From: Clusia tigrina
Lineage: Eukaryota; Arthropoda; Insecta; Diptera; Clusiidae
DNA: 64,000 bases
Reading direction: 5' to 3'
NCBI GenBank assembly: GCA_920105625.2
Contig: OV050030.1
Coordinates: 210,412,325-210,476,324, forward strand
Under the pieces are notes generated by a model, which saw only the letters and a list, made by a program, of their open reading frames with translations, made no database searches and was not told the DNA's origin. Every line of letters starts with the position of its first letter. Positions within the stretch are counted from its first letter, which is position 1. Both the position numbers and the translations under genes were made by a program. Positions 1-11,338 of the stretch are shown piece after piece.

Positions 1-281
1 GAACTCTTGTTGGCCTGACGCTTTTCTCGGGTTGCAATCCGTGGGCGGTGGCCTACGTTGTGGTGTTCCAAATTTATGAGGCAACGCTCCATTCGTGTTC
101 CGGCGGGGTTGTTCGCCCTTCTGGCAACCCCTGCTTTTTTATATTTAACGAGAAGGAAAACATCTAAAGTCATAACCCCGTCAGTGCGGGACTCTAACTC
201 CGCTAAAACCTCCTCTCGTTATTACGGTGTTTCCCCCCGGGGACGCCGATTAGGTTTTACGTCGGGAGGCCGTAAGAGCAT

Positions 282-2951
282 TTACTGCTCACACGTCAGT
301 ATTAGGTATGTCCATGTGTTAGTCCTATGTGCCTCGAGTTCCGCATGACGCTGGCGATTGCGTTCATCACAGCGCGCTCCTTCTGCTTTTCGCAGCCCAA
401 TCATAATGGTGGCCGCTGCTGAGCATACTGCTTTCCACTCGCACATGTGCTTACAAAGGTTGTCCATTGATGGGGGTTCCTCTAGGACAACACCCAGTGT
501 CTCCCGAACGTCCTTAAATTCCTGGCAGTCGAAAAACACGTGCTGTGCGTTCTCGTGCATTCCCGGGAAGTGCGGGCAGTACGGGTCCTCTTCAAACTTC
601 CGCTCAAATAGGTACTGCTAAAAGCATCCGTGGCCACTTAGTAGCTGGGTGACATAGTGGTTTAGCTCTCCATGCTTTCTTGTCACCCATGTTGTTATTC
701 ATGGGATCAGCCTGAAGGTCCATCTACGTTTGTCCGTTTGTTCCCATCTGCGTTGCCATTGCGCTATGGTATTGGCTGCTTTGTCGACGTTTGTGGGTCT
801 CGCTCTCTGTTTGTAGAGGCGGTGCATCTCCATCGGCAGCAAGTCAATGGGCAGTTTACAAGTTATGACGCCAATTGCTTCGTCCGATACAGTGCGGAAA
901 GCACTAGCCACCCTTAGCGCGCTGAGTCTATATGCTGACTGTATGCATTTGGTGTATGTTTTCACCCTAGTGGCCTCCACCCATATTGGGGCGGCATTCA
1001 GTATGATAGAGCTCATTACCGGAGACAGCAGCTTCCGTTGGCTTTACCGTGGGCTGCCTATATTCGTCATCAGGCATGTGAGTGCCCCATTTACCCGGGT
1101 AGCTTTTTCACAGACTGCTTTAACGTAAGCCTGGAATCAATAAGTACTCCTAGGTACCGGAGCTGTGGTTGGGATATAATTTGATGGCCCCCCACGGTGA
1201 TTGTTAAAGTCTCGCTTAACTTCCTGGTACTCAGTAGCACTGCCTCTGTTTTTTGAACTGCCAGTTCTAGCTTTGCCGTGCTGAGCCATTCACTCACACG
1301 CACTATTGCATCGTTGTATTTCGTCTGCTGGGTGTGGATGTGTTTTGCCACCGCCACCATATCGATATCGTCTGCGTTCCCGATGAGTGTTACATCCGTT
1401 GGTAGGTCCAAACGTAGTACGCCATCGTACATGACGTTCCAGAGAGTAGAACCAAGTATCGATCCTTGTGGGACGCCACCCGTGATTTCATAGCTTCCAA
1501 CTCCTGCATCCGTATCATAGAGTAACACTCTGCTCTGGAAGTAGCTAGATATCAGGCGTTGTAGATATTAGGCTGGAACGCCTAAATTGTGTAATGGATC
1601 CATAATCAGGGGCCAGCTCGCTGAGTTGAACGCATTTTTTATGTCCAACGTGACCACCGTGCAGTATTTTTTCGTGCCGCAACGCCATCGATCCCCACTC
1701 GTTGCTTCTTGGGCTATATCCATTACGGCTTGGATTGCGTCTACAGTTGAACGTCCCTTTCGGAAACCATATTGACGCTCGGAGAGCCAGCCCTTTTTCG
1801 ACCAATTTCTTGAGTCGTTAGCATACAATTCTTTCTAACATACACAACGGACGATATGCTGACGGTTGGTCTGGTTGTCTCCCCGGCTTGAGGAGTAGCA
1901 TCAGTCGCCGCCGTTTCCATCTAGCCGGGAATACCCTTTCCCTAATGCAAGCGTTGTACATATTCATAAAGACTTCTGGCCTCGTCTCTATTGCCGTTTT
2001 TAGAGGCACGTTCGGGATGCCGTCCGGACCGGGAGCCTTCTTGTCATCGATTTTTCCCAATGCAACTAGTAAGTCTGTGGTGGTAACCGCTGGTATGTCG
2101 TCATTTGGGACCTGTCCCTGGTGGTGTATTCTATCTGTCTGTTTGGGAAATAGGGTGGCCACAATAGCGCTCATTAGATTAACATCAGTGGGGCTGTATC
2201 CGTGGCAGTATCCGTGTTGATACACTCTTTTCTCCAAACCACCTCAAACATCTCCGCATCAAAAGACCGCATTTTCCAGCCTTTCGTCTGCGCCTTCTGC
2301 GTCCGTTTTGTATTCCGTTGTGCAACGTCGTCCACTTCGATAACTATCGCTAACTGGTCGCTGTGCGTGTAGATGCTGCTGATGGACCATCGTGCGATGC
2401 GTGCAACGGTAGTGGGTAGATCCGTAACTGACCTGACTTTCGCCCGGTCAATTACGGATCTACCCCTGCCGGTATCGAATGTGTGTTGACCACCTCGGTT
2501 GAGAAAGACGAGGTTCAAGGGCGCCAGACACTCCAAGAGAATTCTACCGCGCTGGCTTGTATGAACGCTTCCTCAAGTTGAGGACCAAGCATTAAAGTCC
2601 CCACCAATAACCACTGGAGATTCCCCCGAGCCTCTTCCACCATATTTGTGAGCATGCGTTCGAAGTCGTCTATACTCATGCTAGGGGGGCATAACAGGAG
2701 AAGAAATATACGCCATCGAGTTTGACCCAGGTATAGCCGTTATCTCTGACTGCAATTTTTTGCTGAAAGCACCTGCCATTTAGAGCCAAGATAGCTGCCT
2801 TACTGCTGGCATCCGCCATCCATTCGTGACCGTCGATGTTCCTATACTGTTCGCACAGTAGATCCAGGTTGAATTTCTGCTCAGACACCGTTTGTAGCAA
2901 TAGGTCTAGGGTTGCGGCACAGTGGTTAAGATTAAGTTGTACTATTCTCAT
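282..2951 (-). pseudogene. R1-like ORF2: endonuclease and reverse transcriptase
   Basis: Polyprotein for target-primed reverse transcription. The endonuclease begins at 2951 with MRIVQLNLNHC; its C-terminal part follows in another frame (2536-2174, with YTHSDQLAIV). The reverse transcriptase is spread over several frames: KAPGPDGIP (2237-1818), a motif-A region (1828-1545), then GGVPQGSILG and the catalytic box as GNADDI (1528-1091) where this family normally has an aromatic residue before ADD. A C-terminal region has CPHF followed by HENAQHVFFDC, a variant of the CCHC motif. At least five frameshifts or gaps are needed to read it. The endonuclease centre (2560-2676) is deleted or scrambled. 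Inactive. Confidence 0.8.
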
Positions 2952-3486
2952 AGGCCGCTATTTCTTTTACCTTCCGCAGGATTTCTGCGTAGGATGCCTC
3001 TCCAGTGACTGCAATGATCAGCGCACCGGGGATTGGTCGGATTTCTTTTTCTGTCCCCCGGATGGCACTTGGGGGCTCTTTATCTCCCATATCCTTTTTG
3101 GCACTTTTCTTCAGTTTCACCAATTGCTATTCTGGCTCAGAAGCTTGCTGCAACTTCTTTGGTGCTGTTAAAATATGCAGCTTTGGTGCCACGACCCGTG
3201 TACGCTTTTTGGTTTGTAGCGGTGACACCTCCGCCAATCAACGGTGAGGTTTGGGTTGCCTTCACCGTAGCCTCCCCCAGATTTCTCTTGTCTGTCTCTT
3301 CTACTGCCGCATCTGCAGAGTGCTGAAATCACCCAGGAGGGCTCTCATTGCCTTATTTATACTTCTTTGGCTGTCCATCATGATGGTCAGCTCCTCTATT
3401 TTCTTCCCCATTTCTGCCAGAGTGTCGCTAGGATCCATATTCTTTGTGGGTGTTAATACCTCTTCGCCACATGGGTCGGCTGGCAA
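2940..3486 (-). pseudogene. R1-like ORF1 (Gag-like) fragment
   Basis: Gag-like RNA-binding protein of the R1-type element. An ATG at 3486 opens about 61 residues with a coiled-coil-like charged segment; a frameshift and stops follow near 3300, and a second frame (3123-2932) carries a stretch containing GALIIAVTG and EILRKVK, which resembles the conserved part of R1 ORF1. The C-terminal CCHC knuckles expected in this family are absent: the frame runs directly into the ATG of ORF2 at 2951, so a deletion has fused mid-ORF1 to the ORF2 start. Non-functional. Identification as ORF1 depends mainly on position upstream of the endonuclease. Confidence 0.6.
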
Positions 3487-3540
3487 CCCTTTTGTGTTGT
3501 TGCGATTGTGATAAACGCTGCCGTCTGTGTTTGCTCTGTT

Positions 3541-4599
3541 TATATTTATTTTTCACTTAGTGTTCTGTCACCGGTGTATCCGTTGTACTACCAATCTCAG
3601 GTTTTTTTTGGAAAAGTTTGGCCACCACTGGAATGATAGAGGGCATTCGTCGCATAGAGAGGGAAATCATCTAGCATATGTGTGTGTAAATGTGTGAGGA
3701 GCTAGTATATGGATTGTATAGAATGATAATGTGACGTGGGATTGGGGGTCAATGGTGGTTGACCTCCTTAGTGCAGTTGTTGCTATGGCTACTGCTGAGT
3801 AGGGCAAACAGAGCGAGTGTGTAAAAGACTGGGGGAAGGATCGGAACGAAGGTAGTACAAAAGAGATACATATAGGAGTGTAAGACACACACAGGTCAAA
3901 ATGGGGTCTTGTTGGTTTTTGAATTAAAAAAAAGAAGGTCGCGGTATTTTTGGTGTTGATAGTCTCACGTCTCGTATGGTGTGTGAAGTGTGAACGATTA
4001 AAAAAAACTAATAGATTTAATTACAATTCACTCGTATTGAAAATAAACTTAAATGTTTGAAGGAACAATTTAAATTCCCCATATTTCCCCCCAGCGGATA
4101 AACAGCTAGTGGAGCTAGTGAAAGTGTTTGAGTATTGTTGAGGCGGGTTAGGCATTGTAGTTCGTAATTGTGAAATATAAAAAATAGTATACTCGCAGTA
4201 TAAAGTTCACAGAAAGGAATTTCGCAATGGTGGTGACTAGTGCGCTTCGAGAGAAAAGTAAACCGGAAGTAAAAAGGAGGAAGGAGAGTGCCTTCCGACC
4301 CATCAGGCGTCAAGGAAAGTGTTGCTTACGATAATTATAATTAGGTCAATTTTCTAGTATATTTTAGTATATATAGATATAAGGTATTTATTAATTTATT
4401 TGTGTTTTTCTTGTAAAGTAATAAATTTTGTGTTACTTTAAAGTATGTAGAGACCGCTAGCTGTCAGAGAATTCAGTTCAGTATATATTATATATATAAA
4501 GATATTTATAAGAAGTTAATGGGTATTAAAAAATGTTAGGCTAAGGCGGAAGAGATGGGGCGCGCTCGCTTGGCTGGGTGGAGCAAGAAAGTCGTCGGG
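3541..4599. other. No gene seen; possible 5' leader of the R1-like element
   Basis: AT-rich sequence upstream (in minus-strand sense) of the R1-like ORF1. Short reading frames here have no recognisable motif. The part next to 3540 may be the 5' UTR of the R1-like element. The last 300 bases are AT-rich, with no repeat or gene that I can name. Confidence 0.4.
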
Positions 4600-4880
4600 T
4601 GTTGTGAGTTAGAATCAAGCTGCCTGCGCGTAGTGTCTCCCAGCACCGACTCCTAACAGATGCCACACATTCTGTTGGATTAGCATGTGCTAAAGTTATT
4701 TAAGAGTAACACATACTTTTAGGGTCTAAGTATTTTAAATTAATATTATCTGTGTAATATTTATTATGTAAACTTTTAGGGTTTTACAGTTCCGAAGTCG
4801 AGTCGATTTTTGAAGTTTTCAGCTACGCGCCCAGCGAACCGAGAAAGGACGTCTCCCGACGAGCAGCAAGGACCCCAACA
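4600..4880 (+). repeat. LTR of an LTR retrotransposon (internally deleted copy)
   Basis: Begins TGTTGTGA and ends CCCCAACA. The same sequence occurs in the opposite orientation at 16910-17414, which fixes both ends: shared blocks include the first ~65 bases, the segment with ACTCCTAACAGATGCC and the last ~60 bases. This copy is 281 bp against 505 bp there; it lacks about 220 bp between GTTCCG and TTGAAGTTTTC, the part that in the other copy carries the AATAAA-type signals. It is followed at once by a primer-binding-like site, so it was a 5' LTR. Confidence 0.75.
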
Positions 4881-4900
4881 TTTTGGCGCAGCCGGTCTGA
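4881..4900 (+). promoter_or_regulatory. Candidate primer-binding site after the LTR
   Basis: Directly after the LTR terminus CCCCAACA comes TTTTGGCGCAGCCGGT. A TGGCGC-type start right after a 5' LTR is the usual layout for a tRNA primer-binding site. I cannot name the tRNA from the sequence alone. About 100 bases of leader-like sequence follow, then similarity to any retroelement is lost. Confidence 0.5.
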
Positions 4901-5749
4901 AGGACCTACAGGGGGAATCCCAGGGCAAGGAACCCTGAAGCAGGGAAGCATCCTGGAACAAAGTCAAAGTACCCTAATATAAAGATATCTCCGAATAAAA
5001 TAATGGTGAGTAGAGTGTATTATAGCGTAATTTAAGTAGATACTTCTGCGACCCTGAAGGCGCCGTAGCGCTTGTCAAAGAAGTCGCAACATATAGGCGC
5101 GTTGGTGCTGTTGCACGCAGCTTTGAATGGCAACCATAAACCGTCAGTATGATCGGACGGTCTATGTATATTCATCCTAGCTGTGAGGATTTTTTTTGGA
5201 GGGGATTTGCGTTTGTTTGTCATGAGGGACATTTATATTGTTTATAAAGTCATGTAATTTATATTGGAGACATTTAAATTGTTTTTATATTGTTTAAATT
5301 CATATGTTTTTAATTTATGTTGTTTGAAAACAAACATAAAAAGTTTGATTTTAATATTTGGCATTTTGAGCTTAGGGTATTAGGTGAAAATATTTCAAGA
5401 GGTGCAGACAACGCGTGTTGTTGCATCAAAGTTTTTGTAGTTCGGAAACTGCGATTTGCGTAGCAATGTTCAAGAAAGCATTTAAATGCTATTATTACGT
5501 GGCGCATACGTTACGGGTTTATTTTTAAATATGGATTCAAATTTCCGGGAATGAATCAAGACATTTTTGCCTGTAAATCCAATTTCGGTTTTTGCCAACA
5601 TATGGCCTTTTCTATGGATTTTTGGGAATATTAAAAATGGTGAGAGGAAATCAAGGAGTATCTGTGAGGAAGTCAAGGACCAATTTGCACTGATGGAAGG
5701 ACTTAATGGACGCCGGTAGACAGCGGATATGGAACTTGTGATGGAAGTC
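4901..5749. other. No gene seen; leader remnant then unassigned sequence
   Basis: The first ~100 bases are probably the untranslated leader of the LTR element. The rest is AT-rich with only short, motif-free reading frames (up to 66 codons). No repeat shared with the rest of the window was recognised. Confidence 0.4.
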
Positions 5750-5952
5750 TTTTTTTTTTTTTTTTAATTCAACATGGGTTTATTTATTGCATCTTTTCAA
5801 TCGAAACCAACAATAATTTTACAAAGCTTACAACTAATAAATAAATTGATGCTCCGCGCCAATGCTTAGAGCAATTTTAGTTCAAGTACTATATAAATTA
5901 TGTAGAAAAAAAAATAAATATAAAAATATTAATATAAAGAAACTCTATTTTT

Positions 5953-8084
5953 TTAAAAAAGTGGCCTTTTAAGTCGAGATGTATTCATTCTATGAAGCAG
6001 ATTCCTTGCTAGTTCGTTAGGATGACACTGAAGTTTGAATTGGTATTTTGTTTTTAAAACTGTTAGTTCTTCTTCAACGGGTGCTATATTAAGGTCGCGG
6101 TGAATATTTTCATTTCTGACGAACCATGGAGCGCCGCTGATCGTTCTCAGAATTTTCGATTGAGCCCTTTGAATTATTTGCAAGTTTGATGCACTAGTAG
6201 TGCCCCATATCTGAATACCATAAGTCCAAATCGGTTTAATTACAGCCTTGTAGATAAGTACTTTATACTCTAAACGCAGTTTTGATTTTCGGTTGGTAAG
6301 CCAATACAAGGAACTTGCCTTGAGTGTCATTTGCATTTTCTTGGCTTCTATATGTGTTTTCACAGGTGAGCCGTCGGTCAAAATGCACTCCTGGGTATTT
6401 AACCTCTGTTGCTTGCGGGATTACAATGTCATCTAAGGAGACTGCCGGACAAGAGCTGGGCTTAAGAGTAAATGTCACATGTACACTTTTTTGCTCATTT
6501 TCTTTGATGCGCCAATCTGCTAGCCAACTTTCTATTTTTTTAAGGTGTTCCTCTAAATCCCGGGAGGCTATCCGTGGATTTAGGTGAGAGCTCAGGATAG
6601 CTGTGTCGTCAGCGAAAGTCGAGGTAACGAGGTTTTTATCCGTTGGCAGATCGGAAGTGTACAGAGTGTAAAGCATAGGTCCACGCACACTACCTTGTGG
6701 TACTCCAGCCATAATTTCAAAGTCTGGCGTTGCAAATTCTTTAAATTTAACCCTAAATTTGCGATTTGTTAAATATGACTCCAGAATCTTATGCGAACTT
6801 TTTGGCAGAAGTTTTTTAATATTATATATGAGTCCTTCGTGCCAGACTTTGTCAAAGGCTTGTGCGACGTCTAGGTTCCGGAGCAGTACATCCTCTGTTC
6901 AAATGCTCGCCTTATTTCAGAGGCAATACGGTGCACCTGCTCAATAGTTCCATGATGTTTGCGGAAACCAAATTGGTGGTGAGGAATGATTAAATCGTGC
7001 TTTGCTGCTAATTTTTCCAGCAATAAGCGTTCGAGTGTTTTAGAGAGCGTTGGCAGGAGACTTATGGGGCGATAAGAAGATACCTGAGTAGGGTCTTTTC
7101 CGGGTTTTGGAATCATTCTTATTTCCGATCTTTTCCATGTTGTAGGGAAGTAGCCCAGACGGAGTATTGCATTAAAAATGTGTGTGAGATGTATTAGAGC
7201 TATTTGCGGCAATTAACTTACCATTTTATTGGTAATTAGGTCACAACCAGGTGCCTTTTTTGGGTTTAGAGTCGTTGCACATAGGCGTATAACTTCCTTT
7301 GGTTTGAAATGAATTGGTGCTGCTGACTTCGTAATTGAAAATTTCTGTATGCTAGTGTTGTTGCAGTTCGGCGGTTAGGTTGAAATACTGACCTCAGATG
7401 GGCTGCAAAGAAGTTGCCTTTTTCTTCTTCTGTTTTTGCCAAAGTTCCACCGCTTTGTCTTAGAGGCGATTCACTATCCTTTGGTGTTTTAACCATTCTA
7501 GTCGCTCTCCAGAGTGAGTAATTGGTGAGTTTGAGAGGAGCCAAATCTTCAAGATACTTATTAAGGTTTTCTTCCTTTTCCTCCCCTAGAGTGTTTTTCA
7601 GCTGATTTGGTAATGACTTTAATTTTATTCTTAGTGCTGCAGATCTGTATTTTTGCCATTCACGCCCTAATCTCCTCTTTTCTCTAACGAGGCATTCCAC
7701 ATAGTGTGACGTAGTGTGCCTCGCGTTAGTTTTAGTTGAGTTTTGTGCGGGCGTGGCACTAATAGCAGCTGCTTTTATTATTGAACCAAGAGCCTGCGTC
7801 GCTGATTCAATGTCCTCTCCACTCTTAAGTTTTGTTTTCTTGGAAGTCAGTTTTATGGTTTTTTCAATGAACTCTGGTCTTTTTTTTAAATATATTATCA
7901 CCGGTGAGTGATCGGATGATAAGTCGAAACAGGGCTCGGTTTCCAAGAAACACATTTCAATATTTTTAGTTATGCCAAAGTCAATAAGATCGGGAATTTT
8001 TCTTTGATCAGTTGGCCAGTATGTAGGTTTTTCAGATGATACAAAGTCTACACCATTCCGAGAGTCTATCAGCGCATTAAACAA
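5953..8084 (-). pseudogene. Jockey ORF2: endonuclease C-terminus and reverse transcriptase
   Basis: Enzyme for target-primed retrotransposition. The open stretch 8084-7266 (272 codons) starts inside the endonuclease with FNALIDSRNGVDF and includes LSSDHSPVI, the conserved SDH near the endonuclease C-terminus. The reverse transcriptase continues in other frames: YRPISLLPTLSKTLERLL (7212-6871), then AGVPQGSVRGP and the intact catalytic box FADD (6712-6263), then the thumb with KPIWTYGIQIWG (6381-5953). Frameshifts occur near 7240, 6860 and 6340. The active-site motif is preserved even though the gene is broken. Confidence 0.85.
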
Positions 8085-8878
8085 ATGCTGCGATGCATTA
8101 AATATTTTAAGTTGTAAATGGGGTGGGTTTCGTTTTGTTTTAATTTAATATTCCCTGGTTCTAGTTCTATTCTAAAGAGTGGTTGCGGAATTTTTTCCCT
8201 ATTCCTTATATTAAACACAGATTTTGCTGTCAATCCAGACTCTTGGAGTGCATATTTTAGTTCTATAGGGTCTACTTCAGGTTCTATACCTTTAATAACA
8301 ACTGTCAACCCTTTGCTACTTTTTATCTGATAAGTATAGTAATTTTTCTTTTCATTTTCTAGGAAAGAAACAACTGCCCGATAGTTTTTTTCCAAATATA
8401 TTTGAATTTTTGTTTCATTTATTTTACCCTTCAACAGCGGGACCACATGAAAATTATTTTTACCAATCAAGCTGGCAACACTGTCTATTAAAAAGTTGGA
8501 ACTGCGTTCCCGCAAGTAAATTGGTGGTGGTTTGAATGCAATACTCTTAGTTGGTTCAGACTCTGCACTATGGCTTAATAGAGCAAAACGGTTGTTGTTT
8601 AGGGTATCTGTATTATTTTTAACAAGTTTATTCTTTTCTGCCTTGGCAATCGGGCTGCGTTTTCGTTTTATTGTTATGTATCGATCAATACCTGTTTGTG
8701 TGCTTATGTTTGGTTTTGCACACTGTGTTTCAATAGTTTTACTTGCAACATTGGTAAGTTATTGTTGCTTATATATACTCATAGCAGAACCTTTGTTGTT
8801 TTTGATTTGTGTTGGAGATGCTGTTGAATTTGAAGAGGCACATTGTCCACTCCAAGAGAGCTGAAAGTTTCCAGGCAT
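8084..8878 (-). pseudogene. Jockey ORF1 (Gag-like), truncated
   Basis: RNA-binding Gag-like protein. I place the start at 8878, where an ATG opens MPGNFQLSWSG; one stop codon interrupts at about 8760, then the same frame continues through NNRFALLSHSA, a typical Jockey ORF1 box, into a 148-codon open stretch (8515-8069) with an RRM-like region containing LTVVIKGIEP and PLFRIELEPG. It breaks at NLKYLMHRS, exactly where the CCHC zinc knuckles should follow; the next bases belong to the endonuclease of ORF2 in another frame. One stop plus this deletion make it a pseudogene. Confidence 0.75.
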
Positions 8879-8900
8879 ATTTAGCGTAGCCGAGTCTGCT

Positions 8901-9349
8901 TGAGAATCTGTGCTTATTTTTTTTGTTGTGCAAAGAGCAATGTTGTTTTGCTCCTACGTGTTTATTAGTTTTATTGGTGTGGGTGTGACTAGCTTAGAAG
9001 TTTGAGCGTGCTCAGTGCTTACCGTTTGCTGAATTACTGGTGAGGGTGAGGCATCGATCTCTCGCTTGTGGCGGTGAGTGTCGAATGTTCATGTAAATTG
9101 TTTTTGTTTATTTTTTTTTCCTTCTATTGTTGTTGTTTTTTGTTTGGAACCACCAATTTGAAACTTTTGTTTGTGATTTAATTAATTGTTTTTGGCCTGC
9201 CCATAAAGGCTAGCCAACAAAAAATGTTTACCACTTTGATGCTAAATTTTACACTCGTAGATATTTTTTAATTTTTTAAATTAGATATACTCGTATTAAA
9301 AAGAAAAAAGATCTACTCAATGAGCGGAGAATTGAATACCGTCACGCAG
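8901..9349. other. No gene seen; probable Jockey 5' UTR then AT-rich spacer
   Basis: T-rich on the plus strand up to about 9180, compatible with an A-rich 5' leader of the minus-strand Jockey element. From 9181 to 9349 I see only AT-rich spacer before the Gypsy pol frame opens. Confidence 0.4.
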
Positions 9350-10720
9350 TAGATAAGGAAACAAACGCCTTGGAACTCACCAATAATTTTGGTACGAAAG
9401 AAGGGAGGTGCTCAGGGTCAGAAGAAGTGGAGAATGGTCGTCGATTTTAGGAAATTGAACGACGCCACTATCAAGCAGGTGTTCCCGATAGCAAGGATAG
9501 AAGAGTTTCTGGATCAATTGGGACACAGTAGATATTTTTCTACACTTGATTTAGCGAGTGGCTACCACCAAGTTCTGGTGGATACCCAAGATAAGCTGAA
9601 AACCGCGTTCAGCACCGGTTTAGGGCATTATGAGTTTAATGGAATGCCGTTTGGATTAACAGCTACCTTCCAACGGCTAATGAACCATGGGCTTGCAAGG
9701 GTTAGATTGTTTTGTGTATCTGGATGATAATGTAATTTATGGGAAGAGCTTGCAGCAGCATTCGCAACGCTTGTGCAAGGTGCTCCAGAAATTACGAGAA
9801 CACAATTTGAAATTGAACACGGAGAAGTGTTAATTTTTGCGAAGAGAGGTGGTTTATTTAGGCCATCGTTGCTCAGAAGCAGGAGCATTGCCTGACCCGC
9901 AGAAGGTGGAATGCGTTAAAAATTTAGCGATTCCGAGAAATAGAAAAGAAGTGCAACTATTCCTGGGACTTGTGAACTATTTCAGAAAGTTCGTAGAAAC
10001 ACTAGCCGGAATTGCGTTGCCGATTAATAAGTTGCTACGAAAAGAAGCAAAGTTCGAATGGACAGAGAGATGTCAGCAAGCATTCGAGAGCCTAAAATAA
10101 ATAATTAGTTCGCCACCGATTTTGGCGTACCCCGACTTTGAGCAAACTTTTTTGTTGACCACTGATGCAAGTAATGAAGCATTGGAGGCAGTGTTGTGAC
10201 CAATAGCATTCGCAAGCAGAGCGCTTAGTGAGACGGAGAAGAGATTCTCTACAATAGAGAAGGAATTTCTTGCCATAGTATGGGCTACGAAGAATTTTAG
10301 GGCATATCTACTAGGACGTCCATTTAAGATATACACTGATCATCAGCCGTTGAGAGGCATAGCCAATTTAAAAGACCAAACGTCTAGGCTAGCCAGGTTC
10401 ATACACAAATTGTCTGAGTATGATTTTAAAATCATATACCAACCGAGGAAGAAGAATCTGAATGCCGATGCACTCAGCAGAGCACCGCAGGCACAGAAGG
10501 TATTAGTAGTGCAAACAAGGGCCAAAGCGCGGTCAGATAAAGAGAAGCCCGAGAGAATGCAAGAAAATAAAATTGATGCGTCAAGAAATGGTTGCAATGC
10601 GGGTTTCAATGCCATTGAACAAACAGCCAATAATGTGGCATGGCTGGAGGATGAAAAAGATATCCAGGCTGTGTTAAAGGGTTTCCATGATTCACCTCTA
10701 AATGGACACCAGGGATTCTA
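9350..10720 (+). pseudogene. Ty3/Gypsy pol: reverse transcriptase and RNase H
   Basis: Plus-strand pol missing everything upstream of the reverse transcriptase fingers; it opens at TPWNSPIILVRKKGG. Motifs in order: WRMVVDFRKLND, YFSTLDLASGYHQV (motif A), GHYEFNGMPFGL (motif B), then after a frameshift near 9690 the catalytic FVYLDD, YLGH, and a connection domain. RNase H shows LTTDASNEA, TIEKEFLAIVWA and YTDHQPLRG. Stops interrupt at about 9829, 10099 and 10198. The style resembles the 412/mdg1 group, but I have not aligned it. The integrase follows directly. Confidence 0.85.
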
Positions 10721-10721
10721 G

Positions 10722-11338
10722 AAAATTCATGACAGAATTAGACGAGGATACGGATGGAAAGGCATGCTCAGAAACACAGTATATGGCGTGCGTGGCTATA
10801 CCCGATGCTGAAGCAACTACGGTAGCCAAAGCATTCTTTGATGAAATTATAGCACGATACAACATACCTAAGGTTTTGATAACCGACAATGGTTCCAATT
10901 TTGTATCGAAATTATCCTCAGAAACTTTTAAAATGCTGGGAATCAAGAAGTTGCACATAACACCATACCATCTACAGGCGAATGGCTCATTGTTGCGTAG
11001 TAATCCACCTCTGGCCGAGTACTTGCGCAGTTTTGCCAAAGAAGACGGCTCGAATTGGGATCAATGGTTGACCACTGCAATGCATATACACAACAATACT
11101 GTGCATGCATCAACGAAGCAAACTCCGTTTAGGACGCACTACGGGTTTGATTTCAACATGTACGCAAATCTGGAGTGCAATTGTGCGCCAGTGTACAATG
11201 CTGATGATCCCAATAAAGTGCAAAAATATCAGTTGCAGCGAGCGCACGAGTTGGTCAGAGAAAACCAGCATTGTGCTAAACGAGTAGCCAGGGAAGCCTA
11301 CAACAGGATACTAAACCCAGTAGTTTTTCATGTGGGTG
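10722..11338 (+). pseudogene. Ty3/Gypsy integrase, internally deleted and cut by the palindrome
   Basis: Strand-transfer enzyme of the same Gypsy element. The HHCC zinc finger start (NGHQGF) is followed by a stop and frameshift at about 10720. The next frame lacks the rest of the finger and the first catalytic Asp, then holds VLITDNGSNFVS (second Asp). At the catalytic Glu position this copy reads QANGSLLRSN, with Leu replacing the Glu that the second copy at 21086-21466 keeps (GSLERSN). The reading frame is cut after VVFHVGD by the foldback element at 11339. Confidence 0.85.

Larger units (their letters stand above)
1..3540 (-). mobile_element. R1-clade non-LTR retrotransposon, degraded
   Basis: Minus-strand element read from the order of its relics: an ORF1 fragment (3486 to 2940), an AP-endonuclease start at 2951, endonuclease C-terminus, reverse transcriptase and a C-terminal zinc-knuckle-like region ending at 282. 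No RNase H domain is seen after the reverse transcriptase, which together with the ORF layout fits the R1 clade rather than LOA or I. The stretch 1-281 continues past the ORF2 stop and is probably 3' UTR; the 3' end lies at or beyond the window edge. The 5' end is not resolved. Clade assignment rests on recognised motif style, not on an alignment. Confidence 0.75.
5750..8900 (-). mobile_element. Jockey-clade non-LTR retrotransposon
   Basis: Minus-strand element. A 16-base T run at 5750-5765 is its poly(A) tail seen from the plus strand, so the 3' end is at 5750. ORF2 relics (endonuclease C-terminus, reverse transcriptase) lie at 8084-5953 and ORF1 at 8878-8084. A deletion near 8084-8100 joins the middle of ORF1 to the middle of the endonuclease, removing the Gag zinc knuckles and roughly the first half of the endonuclease. 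A fragment of the same family, nearly identical by eye, is at 53310-53851. Region 8901-9180 may be 5' UTR. Confidence 0.85.

Noticed and set aside
58..348. Plus-strand frames over the R1-like 3' end, and plus-strand frames across 1278-3511
   Set aside because: Antisense shadows of the minus-strand element, with no domain of their own.
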